Source of the DNA: Cristatella mucedo
Lineage: Eukaryota > Bryozoa > Phylactolaemata > Cristatellidae
DNA length: 64,000 bases
Reading direction: 5' to 3'
Assembly: GCA_009760855.2 (NCBI GenBank)
Contig: WPIO01000052.1
Span: 1,767,501 to 1,831,500, forward strand
How positions within the stretch are numbered: position 1 is the stretch's first letter; every line of letters starts with the position of its first letter. The translations under genes were made by a program, and so were the position numbers. The notes under the pieces are model-generated. The model had not been told where the DNA came from. It saw only the letters and a list, made by a program, of their open reading frames with translations, and did no database searches. This document shows, piece by piece, positions 22,901 through 34,174 of the stretch.

Positions 22901-25255
22901 TGCTACGCGGTTATAAGATTCTAGCGCTTGTTTTGGGCCATCGCTCGCCAAACGTGGTTTTCTCGCATAATTACCGCAAAGAAATTCGTACGAGGTCGTC
23001 CTTTCAGGAAACTCGCATACATACGATACTCGCATACACTCCGTAATCATCGGGATTCGCTGAGAAGACGAGAGCTTTTCCGAAACGTGAGATGTGCAAC
23101 TTCCGGGCTCGATGGCAATAGTCCACGGCGGCAAATCTTCGCGAGCCCGCTGCGAGCCCGACCCGCACGCGGCGGATGCGGCAGCTTCGCCGCATCCGCC
23201 GCGGCGCTGCCGCACGCAGCAATCGCCTGGGGACTGCGCTCGCTTTCGCGAGGAAACTCGATTAGCAGGCGAACGCTAAATATTCGAGCGCAGGCGGACG
23301 GCGCGGCGGCGGAGGCACGCTCGTCTCCGCTGGCCGCCGCCGCTCCGAGGAGACGACAGGCCCCTAGGCGACAGCCGACGCAGCTTCGCGCCGCTGCCGC
23401 TGCCGCTGTCGCCACTGCGGCTACCACTCTGTGCACGCTTTGCATTCGCGAGCGACGTCGTACAGGGACCCAGTAAAAGCCAAGCAGCCGCGGCGGCGGC
23501 GGCTGCTGCTGCTGCGTACAACGCAAACCGCCTGAGTGCGGCTCGATGGCGGACCCTAGCGTGGCCGGCGAGTCCTAGCAGCACGGCGGGCGCTGGAGCG
23601 CCGCAAAACCGGTCCGCGGGACCCGCCGATGCGACGGCTGCGGCCTCGGCTCGCCCGCGGCGGCGCTGACCGGGTGCGCCCCAACCGACTGGTCGCGCCC
23701 CCGATTCTCATTGCAGTAATCGCCGCCGCCGCCAGCGCGGATGTTGCCGCGGCGCCGGCGAGACGGCTTTTCGAGCCCGCCCGTACGCCCGCCCGCCCGC
23801 GACGGATGCGGTAGGACGTGAGCGCCACCGGAAGTAGCGCGGGCGCAGGGGAGCGCGAGGTGTAGCTACACGCTGCGGCAGCGATTCGGATCGGCTCGGG
23901 CGGCTGCCTGCCGGGCGTTTTGGTAGTGCGTTGGGGGGTGACTTCGACTAATCTTCGATTCGCCGGCTCGGCGTATCGCAGAGGGGGCTTAGGGGGAAGG
24001 GGCGCGCTCTGTTAGCTGCACGCGGCTCGAGAGTTGCTACGGGCGGACGCGGAAGAGAGCGGCCGCGAGCCGTCTCGAGGATACGGCTCACTGTATCGCT
24101 TTGGAATAAAGCCATTTTTACTACACAAAGGATCGCGCGCGAGTCGCTTGGAGCCGCCGCGGCGAGGGCAAGGGCTCTCGGTGCAGGTCGAGGTGACGTA
24201 CGCGTAGGGCGACAGCAGCCGACCGACAGCGGGGCGTCGCCGCGGGCCCGATGGGCGGCGCGAGCGTGCGAGCTCTCGCAAGAACGCGTTTCTGACGGCC
24301 GCCGTCGGGCGCCAGCGGGCGCGGTGGCAGGACTCATCAAGCGCCGCGGCACCGCTGCACGATCGCTCGCTCACCTCGCTCTGCGCTTTCGAAGAGCGCC
24401 GAAAGAATTGCTCCGATCGCCACGCCGCGCTGCGGCACGGAGTAGCTGCACGCTCGTCGGCGACGCCGCCGCCGGGAGCCGACTTGGATCGCCTGCCTGC
24501 CTACCGGCCCGGCTGCCTGCCCGGCTGGCTGACTGGAGCTATTGGCGTTCGCCCGCTGCTAGGAGCGGCGCCAGAGACAAAGCGCTCGCGGCGGCGGCGG
24601 CCGGCGAACGTGCGCGCGCGCTCTATTTCTTCGGGTGCACAAAGCGAGCGCGGCCAGCCGTTCGGCGCGTGTCTCGCTCTGAGGCCAGGGCTGCGGAGGG
24701 TGAGCACGAGTCAGCGACCGCGGCGAAGCGGCGGCCGCCGCCGCACCGGCCACCGCTGTCGCTCAATTCTCCGGAGACCGCGGCTTGCTCGCGCGCGAAG
24801 CGCTCTGCGCCTGCAGAGCCGAGGTTCGCTGCTGCCGAGAGCGAATGCGAGGCGACGAGCGGCGGCGGCGGCCAGCCGCTGGCTGCCTCTCCAACGCCGA
24901 CGCGACGGCAGCGGTTCCCGAGCGCGCGTGCTAGCCGGCGGCAGCAGTACCGGCGGTTGCCGCAGCGCCGCGGCGAGACGGGACACGCTAGGCGCCGCCC
25001 AGCCGGTCCGCACGCTCTCGCATCCGTCGTGGCGAGTGGCCGGTGGTGCCGAGTGCCGGCGGAACGCAGGCGCCTGCCGCTTCTTTAGCCGCTGGGCGCC
25101 GGCGGCGGCTCGCTGGCGACAGGAGGTGACCAGCGCGCCCGCCGCAGGGCCACAGGTGCGAGGCATTTTGGTGCACTATGCGAGATCGGATATCCGGTGC
25201 CCCCTTCCTATTCGCGTCCCCCTCCACTCATTCGACAAGGAATAAAGCCCAACTT
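22901..25255. other. CpG-rich block without a supported gene
   Basis: Very GC-rich, with open frames of 130-255 codons on both strands at once. They overlap, are Ala/Arg/Pro-rich and show no domain, so they are treated as compositional. AATAAA hexamers occur at about 24105 and 25243. The second lies just after a plus-strand stop, which would fit a transcript end, but no exon could be confirmed. Confidence 0.4.
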
Positions 25256-25424
25256 GCAAGGTGTAAGAAAAACAATTTATTACCACAAAGACTCACAAAC
25301 GTACATAAACAACCTGTGCGGGTGCAGTAATAATAAAATAATTAATAAGTAATAAAATGCTAAACACGCACGTTCAAAACTCGGCTTTCCTAGCTATTTT
25401 TTCTTGGTGAACTCGCCGAGGCCA

Positions 25425-25850
25425 TTTCTTTAATTAGTGTCGAGAAACGATGTTAAATTTGATTCAATGAAGTTGTTGCCAAGCCAACCGGTTCTTCTTG
25501 GCACATTGCTGAATGAAGATAATTTTTTTTAGTTTTAATTTTGAAAAACTTCGTTCTCCAGTGACCGATTGAATTGGCAAGATTAATAAAATTCTGAATG
25601 CCACTGAAAAATTAGGGGAAAATGCTATCAGTTTACTTTGCAAAACAAATTGCAAGACATCTTGGGGATTCTTAGTCGGCGGAAGCCTCTTGGTAATGGC
25701 TTGCAGCTCACCACACAGTCCCTCTCCATCTAAATCCTTGCTGTCTCCATAAGTAAAAAACTCCTCCGGAGACTCGCTCTCACTAAAGATATTCTCTGTG
25801 TGTATGTCGGAAATCTTGAAGATATCATCGGTTCCAAGTCGTCTCACGGT
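25425..25850 (-). pseudogene. hAT transposase C-terminal remnant (ZMYM/TTF-zinc-finger hAT type)
   Basis: The minus frame 25464-25847 ends with the hAT C-terminal dimerisation region: FSVAFRILLILPIQSVTGER, then SFSKLKLKK. This matches the conserved core of hAT_C domains (FxxALRILLTLPVTVASxERSFSKLKLIK) found in ZMYM1-like and TTF-type domesticated or mobile hAT proteins. After KLK the reading shifts frame. In another frame an SIESNL-like terminus continues to a stop near 25430. The zinc-finger and catalytic parts are absent in the window, so it is a truncated fossil. Confidence 0.8.
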
Positions 25851-26287
25851 CGCGCGGGCTCAGGATTAAAGCCTTTCGGAGATCGGGCTCTCAGCTCGTG
25901 TGCACCGACAATGTGCAACTCATTTCCGACTTCTGTCATCACCCGCAATGACTGCACATCTGGTGTAAGTCTTAGCTAAAGACGCACCCTGTTCCGCACA
26001 GCTTTCACTGCGCCCAGGGACCTTGACCTTGTCTCCTTCGCTCCTTCGTATTTCGCACGCTAACCCGTGCATGCTTCGGGGCATGCTAATAGCCAGAGGT
26101 CCTAGCGACCAGCGACCCCGGAGTGTCACCTCGGTGTGCTTCAGCGAGCTCTCGTAAACTTGGTGCTCGTTTCCGGCGGCGAGGTGTTGACGCCGTCCCG
26201 CGGCGCTGCCCCGATGCCACGACGTGCTAGAAAGGCGGCGGCGGTGGCACGACGAAAAGCCTCAGCCTCTAACGAGGACTTGGCTGG
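25851..26287. other. Gene-free spacer
   Basis: Nothing recognisable. Confidence 0.45.
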
Positions 26288-26386
26288 CGACTCTAAGGCG
26301 GCGACTAAGGCGGCGGCTAAGGCGGCGGCTAAGGCGACGGCTAAGGCGACGGCTAAGGCGGCGGCTAAGGCGGCGGCTAAGGCGGT
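26288..26386. repeat. 12-bp minisatellite (AAGGCGGCGGCT)
   Basis: About eight copies of AAGGCGGCGGCT or AAGGCGACGGCT. It reads Ala-Ala-Lys-Ala in one frame, resembling histone H1 tails only through composition. Confidence 0.95.
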
Positions 26387-26649
26387 GTATCTTCGATCCA
26401 GCACTACCTCTGACCGACAGCAACCCTCCGCTGGCTTAGCCGACGAGGCGTGCGGGCGGTAGCGGCTGTCGCGTCCGTCGGTCGACGCGCCGACGGAGCC
26501 GCGAGCAGCGAAAGCTTTGGACCGCGTGCCCGCGCGCTCCAGTTGGCGGCGCGTCGCCCGACGCTAGCTTCGAAGGGCAGTTTCCCTGTCTGGCGGGTTT
26601 CCTGCGGTCTGACTGCAGGCCTGCACTCGGCTGCTACGCGTTATCCTTC

Positions 26650-26890
26650 CTGCCTTTTCTGTGGCTCAGCCTGCCTCTGATGAGGCGCTGCCTGCCTCTG
26701 ATTTCGCTCAGCCTGTTTCAGTGTGGCTTAGCCTGCTTTGGTGTGGCTTAGCCTGCCCCTGATGTCGCTTAGCCGGTTTTGGTGTAGCTTAGCCTGGCTT
26801 CGATGTGGCCGCGCTTGCCACTGATGTCACTTGGCCTGTTTTGGTATGGTTTGGCCTGCCTTCGATATGGCCCTGCCTGCCTTTGATAGG
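26650..26890. repeat. 20/21-bp minisatellite (CCTGnnTTnGnTGTGGCTTAG)
   Basis: About eleven degenerate units of 20 or 21 bp, for example GCCTGCTTTGGTGTGGCTTA, alternating in length and drifting in sequence. Confidence 0.85.
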
Positions 26891-27734
26891 CCGAACCGCA
26901 TCCTGGAAGGAGGGGCGGAGCAAGCGGACCCAAAGAAGGCAGTTTCGACGGGAACGGCGGGCAGAGCGGTCTCGCGCGCTGGCCCGCTACTTGCGTCTGT
27001 GTAAGTTGACGTCTCCCGAAGCCCCCTACAGCGATCGCGTGTTGTCACGTGTGTGCCGGCGAATCAGGTTTTATTTCCAGCTAACATTTACTTCAGTGAC
27101 ACACGATAACTCGTATTGCAAGCGAATATGCGTCTAGAGCAGTATTCGCAAGGTTTTTACTAGAGGTTGTTCCCCTATCGACGGGCGAGCTATCGACGAG
27201 CGACGAGGAGCTGCCGGTCCTAGACTGGAGAGCTCGCTTCCACAATCCTTACGCAACGACCTCTTACGTATACGATAATTACTCTCCTGCTGCCGACTGT
27301 GGCATATCCTATCTAGCTGTCCTGAGCTGCTGCTTCCATGCTAATCACTACCTCGACTGCCTCCCGACTCAGCTGTGCTTCTCGCTCTCTCTTCTTATTT
27401 TACGTGGGATGACGTCTGTTGGCCACCGCATGCGTAAAGAATGCCGCTTCCGCTTCGAGTTCGCTGCTGGGAAACTCTGCTGCGTAGCGCCCACTTAGTA
27501 TTTTGGGGGCTTTTGAAGTAAAGGGCGGAGATACATTGCATTACATCAAACACAGTCAGCCACGCACGCCTGCCTGCGGGTGCACGATCGGCATGCTGGG
27601 GGGGGGGGCGGCGCGTACAACTAGAAGTCCGGCGGTGAGCTAGTGGAGCGAGCCGCTGCAGCGAGGCGCGTTTTATCTTCTTCTACCTAGCCTCGGGTCA
27701 TGGCTTTGAGATAAGAAGATTACCCTCAACGGCC
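26891..27734. other. Gene-free stretch
   Basis: Contains a poly-G run at about 27599-27608. No recognisable gene. Confidence 0.4.
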
Positions 27735-27966
27735 CAGGTTCGGTGAGTCGTAAGGGCTCACTAGGTAAGGCAGTTGCTTTTCAAGACCTCGGAACCGAGG
27801 TCGTGGGTTCGAATCCTGTGGTGGGCGATCCTTTATCGCCACTGCAAGCGGTGGTGGTAGCCGTAAAGGCTCTTCTGTCGCTATATAAAAGAGGCTGTTA
27901 AACCAGCTAGTATGCGATAGCCTTTGGGGCCCTTCTGCCGCTAATAGATGAAGCTGTTAAATTACC
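27735..27966 (+). mobile_element. SINE family 2 copy, with duplicated tail
   Basis: A-box-like AAGGGCTCACTAGGTAAGG and a near-consensus B box, GTGGGTTCGAATCCTG. The body is GATCCTTTATCGCCACTG, CAAGCGGTGGTGGTAGCC, GGCTCTTCTGTCGC, TATATAAAAGAGGCTGTTAAA. The last part occurs again (CCCTTCTGCCGCTAATAGAT, AAGCTGTTAAATTA), so the tail unit is tandemly duplicated. This is the reference copy for the family. Confidence 0.88.
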
Positions 27967-28330
27967 AGACATTTACTTGACCTCAGTGCCGTGACTGCCT
28001 CTCCGACGGAGGCGCTTTACTAACCAGCTGGTATTCGCGGTACATGCAGCAACAAAGCCCCAAAAAGAGCGTCAGTAGTACGACCCACTTTGGCCGCGCC
28101 AGCTTTGCGAAAACTCTCCAAACCGAAGTAGCGTAGCACTGGCCGCCGTTGCAATTGGTCAGAGATTACGCTTCTATGACAACAGAGTCTATTCACTAAT
28201 CTTGCACGATTACAATCAGGAAATGCGAGGTTTTTCCAATTCGAAGAATTTCGTCATTGCACTGCAGGATAACGGACGCGATAGCGGAAATGGCGTCAGT
28301 CTCTGGCAGCTGGTCGTCAGTAATTTATAA
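27967..28330. other. Gene-free spacer
   Basis: Nothing recognisable. Confidence 0.45.
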
Positions 28331-28493
28331 AAAGAAATATGCAATTCATTTGTATAGCACCCTAAGAGAACTTAATCTCTATTCAGGCGCTACACATATG
28401 CTGCGGGACCTAGAGCGGCAAGTGCATTCACCTTGACCTTGGTCGAGGCGAGCACACTAACCATCAGACCAAACCAGTGCGGCAAGAAGGGTG
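28331..28493 (-). mobile_element. SINE family 1 copy, minus strand
   Basis: Reads on the minus strand from a GCCGCACTGGTTTGG head, through an A-box-like region and a degraded B box, to CATATGTGTAGCGCCTGAAT, then AGAGATTAAGTTCTCTTAGG and a GGTGCTATACAAATGA end. It matches the 20060 copy along its length. Confidence 0.85.
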
Positions 28494-29734
28494 CTTGCTC
28501 GCTGGCGCTCGATTCGGAAGTGCAACGGCACACTGTTTACGGAATGACCAGGTATCTTTAGCGCGCTCCGATTAATCGACGTTTTTCGTCAGCATTTACG
28601 CGTATCTGCTGAGACTTACGCTTACAGCCGTTGCTTAGTGCCGTCGGCGCGTCGCTACGTGCCGGCTAGCCTGCTTCGGCGCACGCCAGCTTGACAACAG
28701 GCCACTCAGCCGGCGGCGGCTTATTTGAGCAAGGGGTCTTCGCCGCGCACGAAGTCGAGGCTCTGCCGTTTCAGCACGTCCGGCGGAATTCTCTCGAGCC
28801 CACACAGTACGCACGAATGTGCCGTGCGGCATATACGACCATAATATCACAATACTTCCATAATACGTGCGCCGCCGCGTTGACAGCCATTGCGGTTCAG
28901 CTACGCTGGCCGGGCAGCGGCTGCCGGCAGTTGCGGGACGCCGCCCAGCAGGACGCTGTCGGCAGTTTCCTGCTAGCCGTTAGTTAGGCGGCGCTGAGGA
29001 GAGGCATTTAAGCGACGCGCCTCAGCACCTCTCGTTCGCGGCTCGTTAGCGCCGGCTCGTTAGCTCCACTTGAGGCGTCCAAAACGATCAGACGGCCGCC
29101 GTCTGTGGTCGAGTCCTCGGGCGGCGGAAACGTCGGTCACGTGACGGCGCCAGCCCTCGCGGACGTCCGACGAGGACCGGCGAAGCTGTCGAAGCTCCAA
29201 GAAGCGTGTTGAACGCGGCGCCTGCTGGTGGAGCACCTGCAGGCGAAGCATCGATGCGAACCTGCGCACTCCCAGGGTGGCTGAGCAGAGCAGCGATCAA
29301 GAGACTCGGCTGCTTAATATGAAAAGTCTATCCGTAGTGTAGGACAGCCTATATGACAGTCGCAGAGGGAGGGGGACAGTCACAGGTGTGCAGCACAAGC
29401 CACACCACTCTCTTCGACACCCGCAGTACGACCGACTGACTTTTACGCTAGTTTAACTTTTCACGTAGCCTAACCTTTGATTATGATATAACCAGACCCT
29501 AATCACTATAATTCAGGAGCCGCGAATAATGTGTATGCAGTCATTATCTGGCTGAGGTAGCGCGCCAACGTTTCACTATTGCACCCGCTGCCCGATCCAA
29601 GAAACAGGCAAGCGCGTAGCTAGTGCATCAGCCAAGCCGAGGCAGCTTTTAATTCCCGGCATTATGATGAAAATTACTGAGGCCTATCCACCGCGGTCAC
29701 TAGTTTCGAGCACAATTCTTTTAAATTCTCTTCG
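28494..29734. other. Gene-free stretch
   Basis: A TATA-like CATTTAAG lies at about 29006 between two GAGG/CCTC-rich half palindromes in CpG-rich DNA. A promoter is possible, but no gene was found downstream. Confidence 0.35.
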
Positions 29735-29800
29735 ACGAGGCTCGGGTTCGAATCTCCGCTGGGATAGCAGTTTGCAAATGTTGCTTCTAAGTTTGGAGCC
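29735..29800 (+). mobile_element. tRNA-like B-box fragment, probable SINE head
   Basis: Near-consensus B box CGGGTTCGAATCTCCGC, followed by TGGGATAGC. The cloverleaf stems do not form over a full 72-nt window, so this is not a tRNA gene. I do not recognise the SINE body. Confidence 0.4.
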
Positions 29801-30884
29801 GGACTGAAAAAGAAAATAACGGCAGCGAGCGAGCGGCAGTCGATAATGCATCTCGGGCAGCGGCTGCGATTGAGTTTCGGACAGAAATAGTGGAGAGCCT
29901 CCTTGTTAACGATCGACGACGACACATATGACACAGTCTCGCCCGTGCTGCTGCTGCTGCCAGTGCTTACGTATCCACTTATCGGCGAGCGCCAGTCAGC
30001 CTGGGCGCCGTGCATCTGCACCTGGGCGCTCAGAGTTCGAGCAGCTTCGACCGTGGCAGCGTGCATCAGCGCCGCCAGTGCCAGTCAGCTCGCTATTCTG
30101 CCTGGTCCCGCTAGCAGGTCGAGTGTATGTCGCTTCGCTGTGCTCGGCTTTGGTAAAGGCAGCAGGTGCAGCGTCTGCTTGCAATGCCAGTCTCCTCGTG
30201 ACGTGGCATTTCCGGAGCCGAAGCTCAGTCAGTTGCCTGCATAGAGCCTCGCCCCCGCCCGGTCGGAGGCAGCGATTCTCGCTGCTCGCATGCACCTTCA
30301 GCACAACGCACTTTCCTGCTCTTCGGGCGACCACTTTTGCACGGGAAGAACTTGGCAGCACTTAGCATCTGGCTAAGGTTTCGAGTAGTAGTTTGCCCCA
30401 CACGGCGAGCTCGCTGGGCAGTCGCCGATCGCTGGAGACGCCTCCGATCGCCGCGTTCCATTAGATGGCGGCTCCGAGCGATTTGATGCTATTAAAATGA
30501 GCTCGGCAGCGATGGCGGTCGAGATGGCTCTCACAAATCGAAGCTGGCACTTCATCGCAGCCACGTTTTTTTCGAGCACTGAGCTCTAAAGGTTCTGGCA
30601 GCTAGCTGGCTGTAGTCTCGTTGGCGGCGGTCGCTGCAGCACTACCTTTTGAGAGCGCCTAGCGTCGAGCGAGAGCACTTCGTGACTGCAGCTCACTGCT
30701 TCCGCTTCCGTAGCTTCAAGGGCGGAAGTAGCTGGAGCCGATTTCTTCGGACTGCACCATCGCACCCTCATCAGTGAGCTATGTTATAAAGAGTACGCAG
30801 CCCAGATGAGAAATAGGTTTAATGAAGCATTTAGTTGACCGTTCAGCTAGATTGATGCATCATCAAACTCGTTATTATGGCCCT
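29801..30884. other. Gene-free stretch
   Basis: Mixed GC-rich sequence. No recognised element. Confidence 0.4.
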
Positions 30885-30978
30885 GAAAAGAAAGAATGAC
30901 GACGTTATGTATTTGAACCCGTGACGTAAATTTGAAGTGAGCGTCACTCAGACACAGCCCTTTAGATAGCTGTGAAGA
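30885..30978 (-). mobile_element. tRNA-derived SINE head, minus strand
   Basis: Minus-strand A-box-like GTGTCTGAGTGACGCTC and B-box CACGGGTTCAAATAC at the usual spacing. It abuts the solo LTR at 30981. Family not resolved. Confidence 0.5.
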
Positions 30979-30980
30979 AA

Positions 30981-31441
30981 TGTGACTTGTGAGCATTGGG
31001 CCCTACGGGGGCTAAGACTGCGTGAACAGCCGCCGGCTCTTACAGAGGCTCAGGGGCGGACAATGGCTGTCCACGGATGACTCGGCAGTCCTGCACAAAT
31101 CCCTGCATTGGCGGCATCGGTGGGAGACATCCATCTACCACAAACTGCCGCCAGCTGTCGGGTGGGATCGGAACGAACAGGAAGAACAGGAAGCTCGACA
31201 GTGCAAAAACGATGCATCCGGGGAATGTAAGGGCTGCCGGAGGAGTACAGACGACGAGAGGAGAAAGAGAGAGAGAGAGGGCTCCTGGATTTCTCAACTC
31301 CGGCAGCCGTCTAGAGTGCATAGACTGGGCTTGGCCGGCGAGGCTTCGGATAATAAAGTTCGTGGTATTGGAACCAGGAGTTTTGTTGCTCAATAGCACT
31401 ACCCAGCCCGACGTGAGGTCGTAGGACGGAGGGCCGCCACA
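30981..31441 (+). mobile_element. Solo LTR of the Gmr1-like family
   Basis: Begins TGTGAC and ends CGCCACA. It matches the LTR of the 34007-38355 element in order: GACTCGGCAGTCCTGCACAA, GGGAGACATCCATCTACCAC, GACTGGGCTTGGCCGGCGAG and an ATAATAAAGTTC poly(A)-signal-like block (about 31350) near the end. It lacks the 29-bp minisatellite found in the other copy and carries a GA-rich segment instead (31256-31281). No internal region adjoins it. The flanks AGAAA and GTGAC do not form a clear target duplication. Confidence 0.85.
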
Positions 31442-32310
31442 GTGACAATAAGGCAGAACACCTCAAACCGAGTAGGTAAACAGGAAGTTGAAAGACATTT
31501 CTAAATCCAAGCACTGTAGCATGCATGGTGTAAATTATTCAGCACGAAGGGACATGTCCTCACAGAGGCCACCAGCCAGCAGGCGATTCAATTCATAGAC
31601 TTTTAAGGGTATACTTAGCAATGCATCTGGTCCATGATAAAGCCTCAATGGTAGGAACTGTTCGCAGTTGCCATTCTAAAAATGCACGAGCCTCTAACCC
31701 ACAAGAAAACCTGGTCTCCGTCTAGTTATGACCGATCGCCGAATGACTTATGGCCCATGACCGATCACCAAATCACCTATGACTATTTTTCGGCGGCTCT
31801 CTGCCGCCTGTGTTAGGTGTACTCTCCACACGGTGACCAGGGAAAACGCCCGGTTTTCCGATGCCTAACCTGACCATTCGAGTGCAGAAAGTGCCTGCCC
31901 GGTAATCGGGCAGCTGGAAGCTGCACAAAAATGTTTGAACGTATGAACTAAATGTGCCGTTTCGATGGTGGGATTCGACAGCAACGCCTCGCCAAATTAG
32001 CTCGACGGAGCAGGATGCTAAGCCAACCAGTCAATGCCCGGCCAACGTTCATAACGCCAAGGCGGCCGGGGGGGGGGGGGGGGGGGCGGTGGAGGCTGGC
32101 GGAGAGGTTCGAAGACCAAGACAGGAGCTCGTTACGGGAGCTGGAGCATTATGCCGAATGTCCGACCGTAATAAGGCACCTGTTCGAGTTTCAGGCCGCA
32201 TCCGTGCTGCTCATTTGGGCTTTGAGATAAAGGAGTCCCCAAGGCTCGCTGTACCATGTAATGTGTATCTCCGTCTGTAACTCCAAAAAGTCATAAAGAC
32301 CATGTGGCTG
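31442..32310. other. Gene-free stretch with a 19-base poly-G run
   Basis: Poly-G at 32068-32086. No recognisable element otherwise. Confidence 0.45.
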
Positions 32311-32725
32311 TTACGCAGTAGAGTTTTGTATAGCGAACTCACAGCCTAAGCCGCTTTCGGTACGCATTCGGTACCCAACAGACTTCGTCTCATGCAACAA
32401 AGAGAAAGTGGGAAGCATAGCAGAGTCAGGAAAGCAGTTGAGGTAGTGAATAGCAAAGAAGTAGCAGCTCAGGACCGCTGAAAAGGATGTGCCATAGTCG
32501 GCAGTAGGAGAGTAGTTGTCGTTGCGTAAGAATTGTGGAAGCGAGTTCCACAGTCTAGGACCTGCAGGGCTAAAGCTTCTGTCGCCAACTGTCTTTAAGC
32601 GGAGGAATGGGACAGCTAATTTATTGTCCACACAGGACCTGAGGGCGCGAACAGGCTGAAACTGATGCAGCAGTTCAGCTAGGTACGAAGGGGCCAAGCC
32701 GTGGCGGGCCTTGTGGGTCAGCGTA
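32311..32725 (-). pseudogene. LINE remnant, C-terminal part of ORF2 (family B)
   Basis: The minus frame begins APSYLAELLHQFQPVRALRS and continues to FSPAGPRLWNSLPQFLRN. This is the conserved C-terminal tail after the RT domain in CR1/L2/Rex-type LINEs. The frame then drifts into unrelated sequence. A second copy of the same stretch is at 53640-54075. Confidence 0.85.
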
Positions 32726-32999
32726 AGAACTTTACCATTTCGTGCAAGCCATAAGCACTATACTTCATGGCTCGCTAGAAGAGGAGGAGGGGGAGGAGGC
32801 GGTGGAGGGGGAGGTGTTTCACTTCAGCGACAACTGTCGGCACGATACACATTCAGAGGCAGTTACGAGCCAGTATAAGTTCGACGCTTGACGTTCGAAC
32901 GTTTGAGCGTTTGGCATTTGAACGCTCGACGCAGTAAGTGCTCGAATGCCCAAAATGTGTTCACCCAGCTTGCAGGGACAATAAAAATAAAAGATCTTG
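32726..32999. other. Purine-rich and palindromic spacer
   Basis: A GGAGG-rich tract at 32778-32816, then overlapping TTCGAACG/CGTTTGAGCG half-palindromes at about 32880-32935. No gene. Confidence 0.45.
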
Positions 33000-33055
33000 C
33001 TGTTTCGGGACTCGAATCCACGACCTGAGTGGCGAATTTCGACTGCATCGTGCCT
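33000..33055 (-). mobile_element. tRNA-derived SINE head, minus strand
   Basis: Minus-strand B box GTGGATTCGAGTCCCG, with GCCACTCAGGTC before it. The downstream AT-rich AATAAAAATAAAAG would be its body or tail. Too short to assign to a family. Confidence 0.45.
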
Positions 33056-33494
33056 AATATTTATTATTTTTGTTCACCGAGAGTGCCCATCTCCGTTACA
33101 GAAAAGTAATCAGCTGACTTAGGGACAGTCAAAGCATATAAAGAATGGCCTTCCACCTGCCGAGTGTTTTATATCCTGACATGGTCATTTAATTATTTGT
33201 CTGCATATGTTTTCTCGGGAGAAGACATTGAAGCTGTTTTAACTCGGTTTCCACTTGAATATCACTAATAAAACTATTATGTGTAATTGAGATTCAAAGC
33301 AAGCAGATTTGTCTCATTGAACTCAACGTCTTTGCTTTTATTGCCGTGGCTACAATAAGGTGCGCCTTTGCCTTTAAGCAAATTTTGTATAACTAAGGAG
33401 GACCTGAATCTTGTGAGGCGACTGAGAGCTAACCTGTCTATCTGTGTCCGTTCAGGAAATGAGCCTAGGGGAGCTTTACCTCTTAATCTCCTAA
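33056..33494. other. AT-rich gene-free spacer
   Basis: Nothing recognisable. Confidence 0.45.
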
Positions 33495-33590
33495 TCTTAG
33501 ATCGCGCTTCCTTTGCAGCAAATTAAAGGATCTGGAAAGAGATTGAGTTTTCTGAGGGCGCTTTATCAAGTGTAATATTAATATTATTAT
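33495..33590 (+). mobile_element. LINE 3' tail, plus strand
   Basis: ATCGCGCTTCCTTTGCAGCA, then GAAAGAGATTGAGTTTTCTG, AGGGCGCTTTATCAAGTG and ATT units. It meets the tail of a minus-strand LINE (33591 onwards) tail-to-tail. Confidence 0.9.
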
Positions 33591-34006
33591 CTCTTTCTGG
33601 GCGTTTTAGAGAAAATGTAAAGAAAGCATGACCAAATGATTAGAGGAGATATTCACAATGTGATCAAGCATTACATTGTTAGCTGTGACTTTCACAGGGG
33701 TCAATATGTAGACATGGTTAGGCAGCTGGAAAAGTGTCCACACATAAGTGCACAAAGGACGAATCACAAGGACCCAATAATTGTTATAATAAACAGGTGA
33801 GTTTTAAGCTTCTTTTAAATGTCGTCATGTCAGGGGTATCGTGACGTCAGTTGGGAGTGAGCTCAAAGCTTTGGGAGCATATGAACTAAATGCACGGTCC
33901 CCATAGGTTTAAGGTTCATATTGGGTATACCTAAATGATTCGAGTCAGAACAACAGGAACATGCTTATCCTGGTTGGGAAATATCTCTAATAGGTAGGCT
34001 GGAGCT
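33591..34006 (-). pseudogene. LINE remnant, 3' part of the LINE broken by the Gmr1-like insertion
   Basis: On the minus strand it carries the post-RT C-terminal block (DRAFSSYAPKA, then SSLPTDVT, with an LKEA-like end) and then the tail, down to CTCTTTCTGGGCGTTT (33591-33607). It is the direct continuation of the LINE at 38356-41100: the ORF2 alignment stops at 38356 and resumes here, and the two flanks share GAGCT/GAGTT. Confidence 0.85.
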
Positions 34007-34174
34007 TGTGACGGAACATAACTATGCAGCCTGCAAACACTGGACGGAAACCATACGAGGACTCAGACTGCGTAGGCAGCCTCAAGCTCATGAGCGGTGG
34101 AAGGGCAGACGATGACTCGGCAGTCCTGCCTAAATCCATGCATTGGCAGCATCTGTGGGGACATCCATCTACCA
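34007..34174 (+). mobile_element. LTR 5'-end fragment, inverted relative to the 37705-38355 LTR
   Basis: Starts TGTGACGGAACATAACTATG and follows the LTR through GCAGACGATGACTCGGCAGT to GGGGACATCCATCTACCA at 34174. The same sequence lies in reverse complement at 38165-38355 and in direct orientation in the solo LTR at 30981. The next base begins the antisense RT sequence. Confidence 0.9.

Noticed and set aside
24324-25245. Two overlapping 250-codon plus-strand frames
   Set aside because: Both are Arg/Ala/Pro-rich, overlap each other and minus-strand frames, and look like GC-driven lack of stops. The AATAAA at the end was not enough.
26136-26462. Histone H1-like Ala/Lys tail
   Set aside because: The similarity is only the AAKA repeat produced by a 12-bp minisatellite. 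There is no winged-helix domain.
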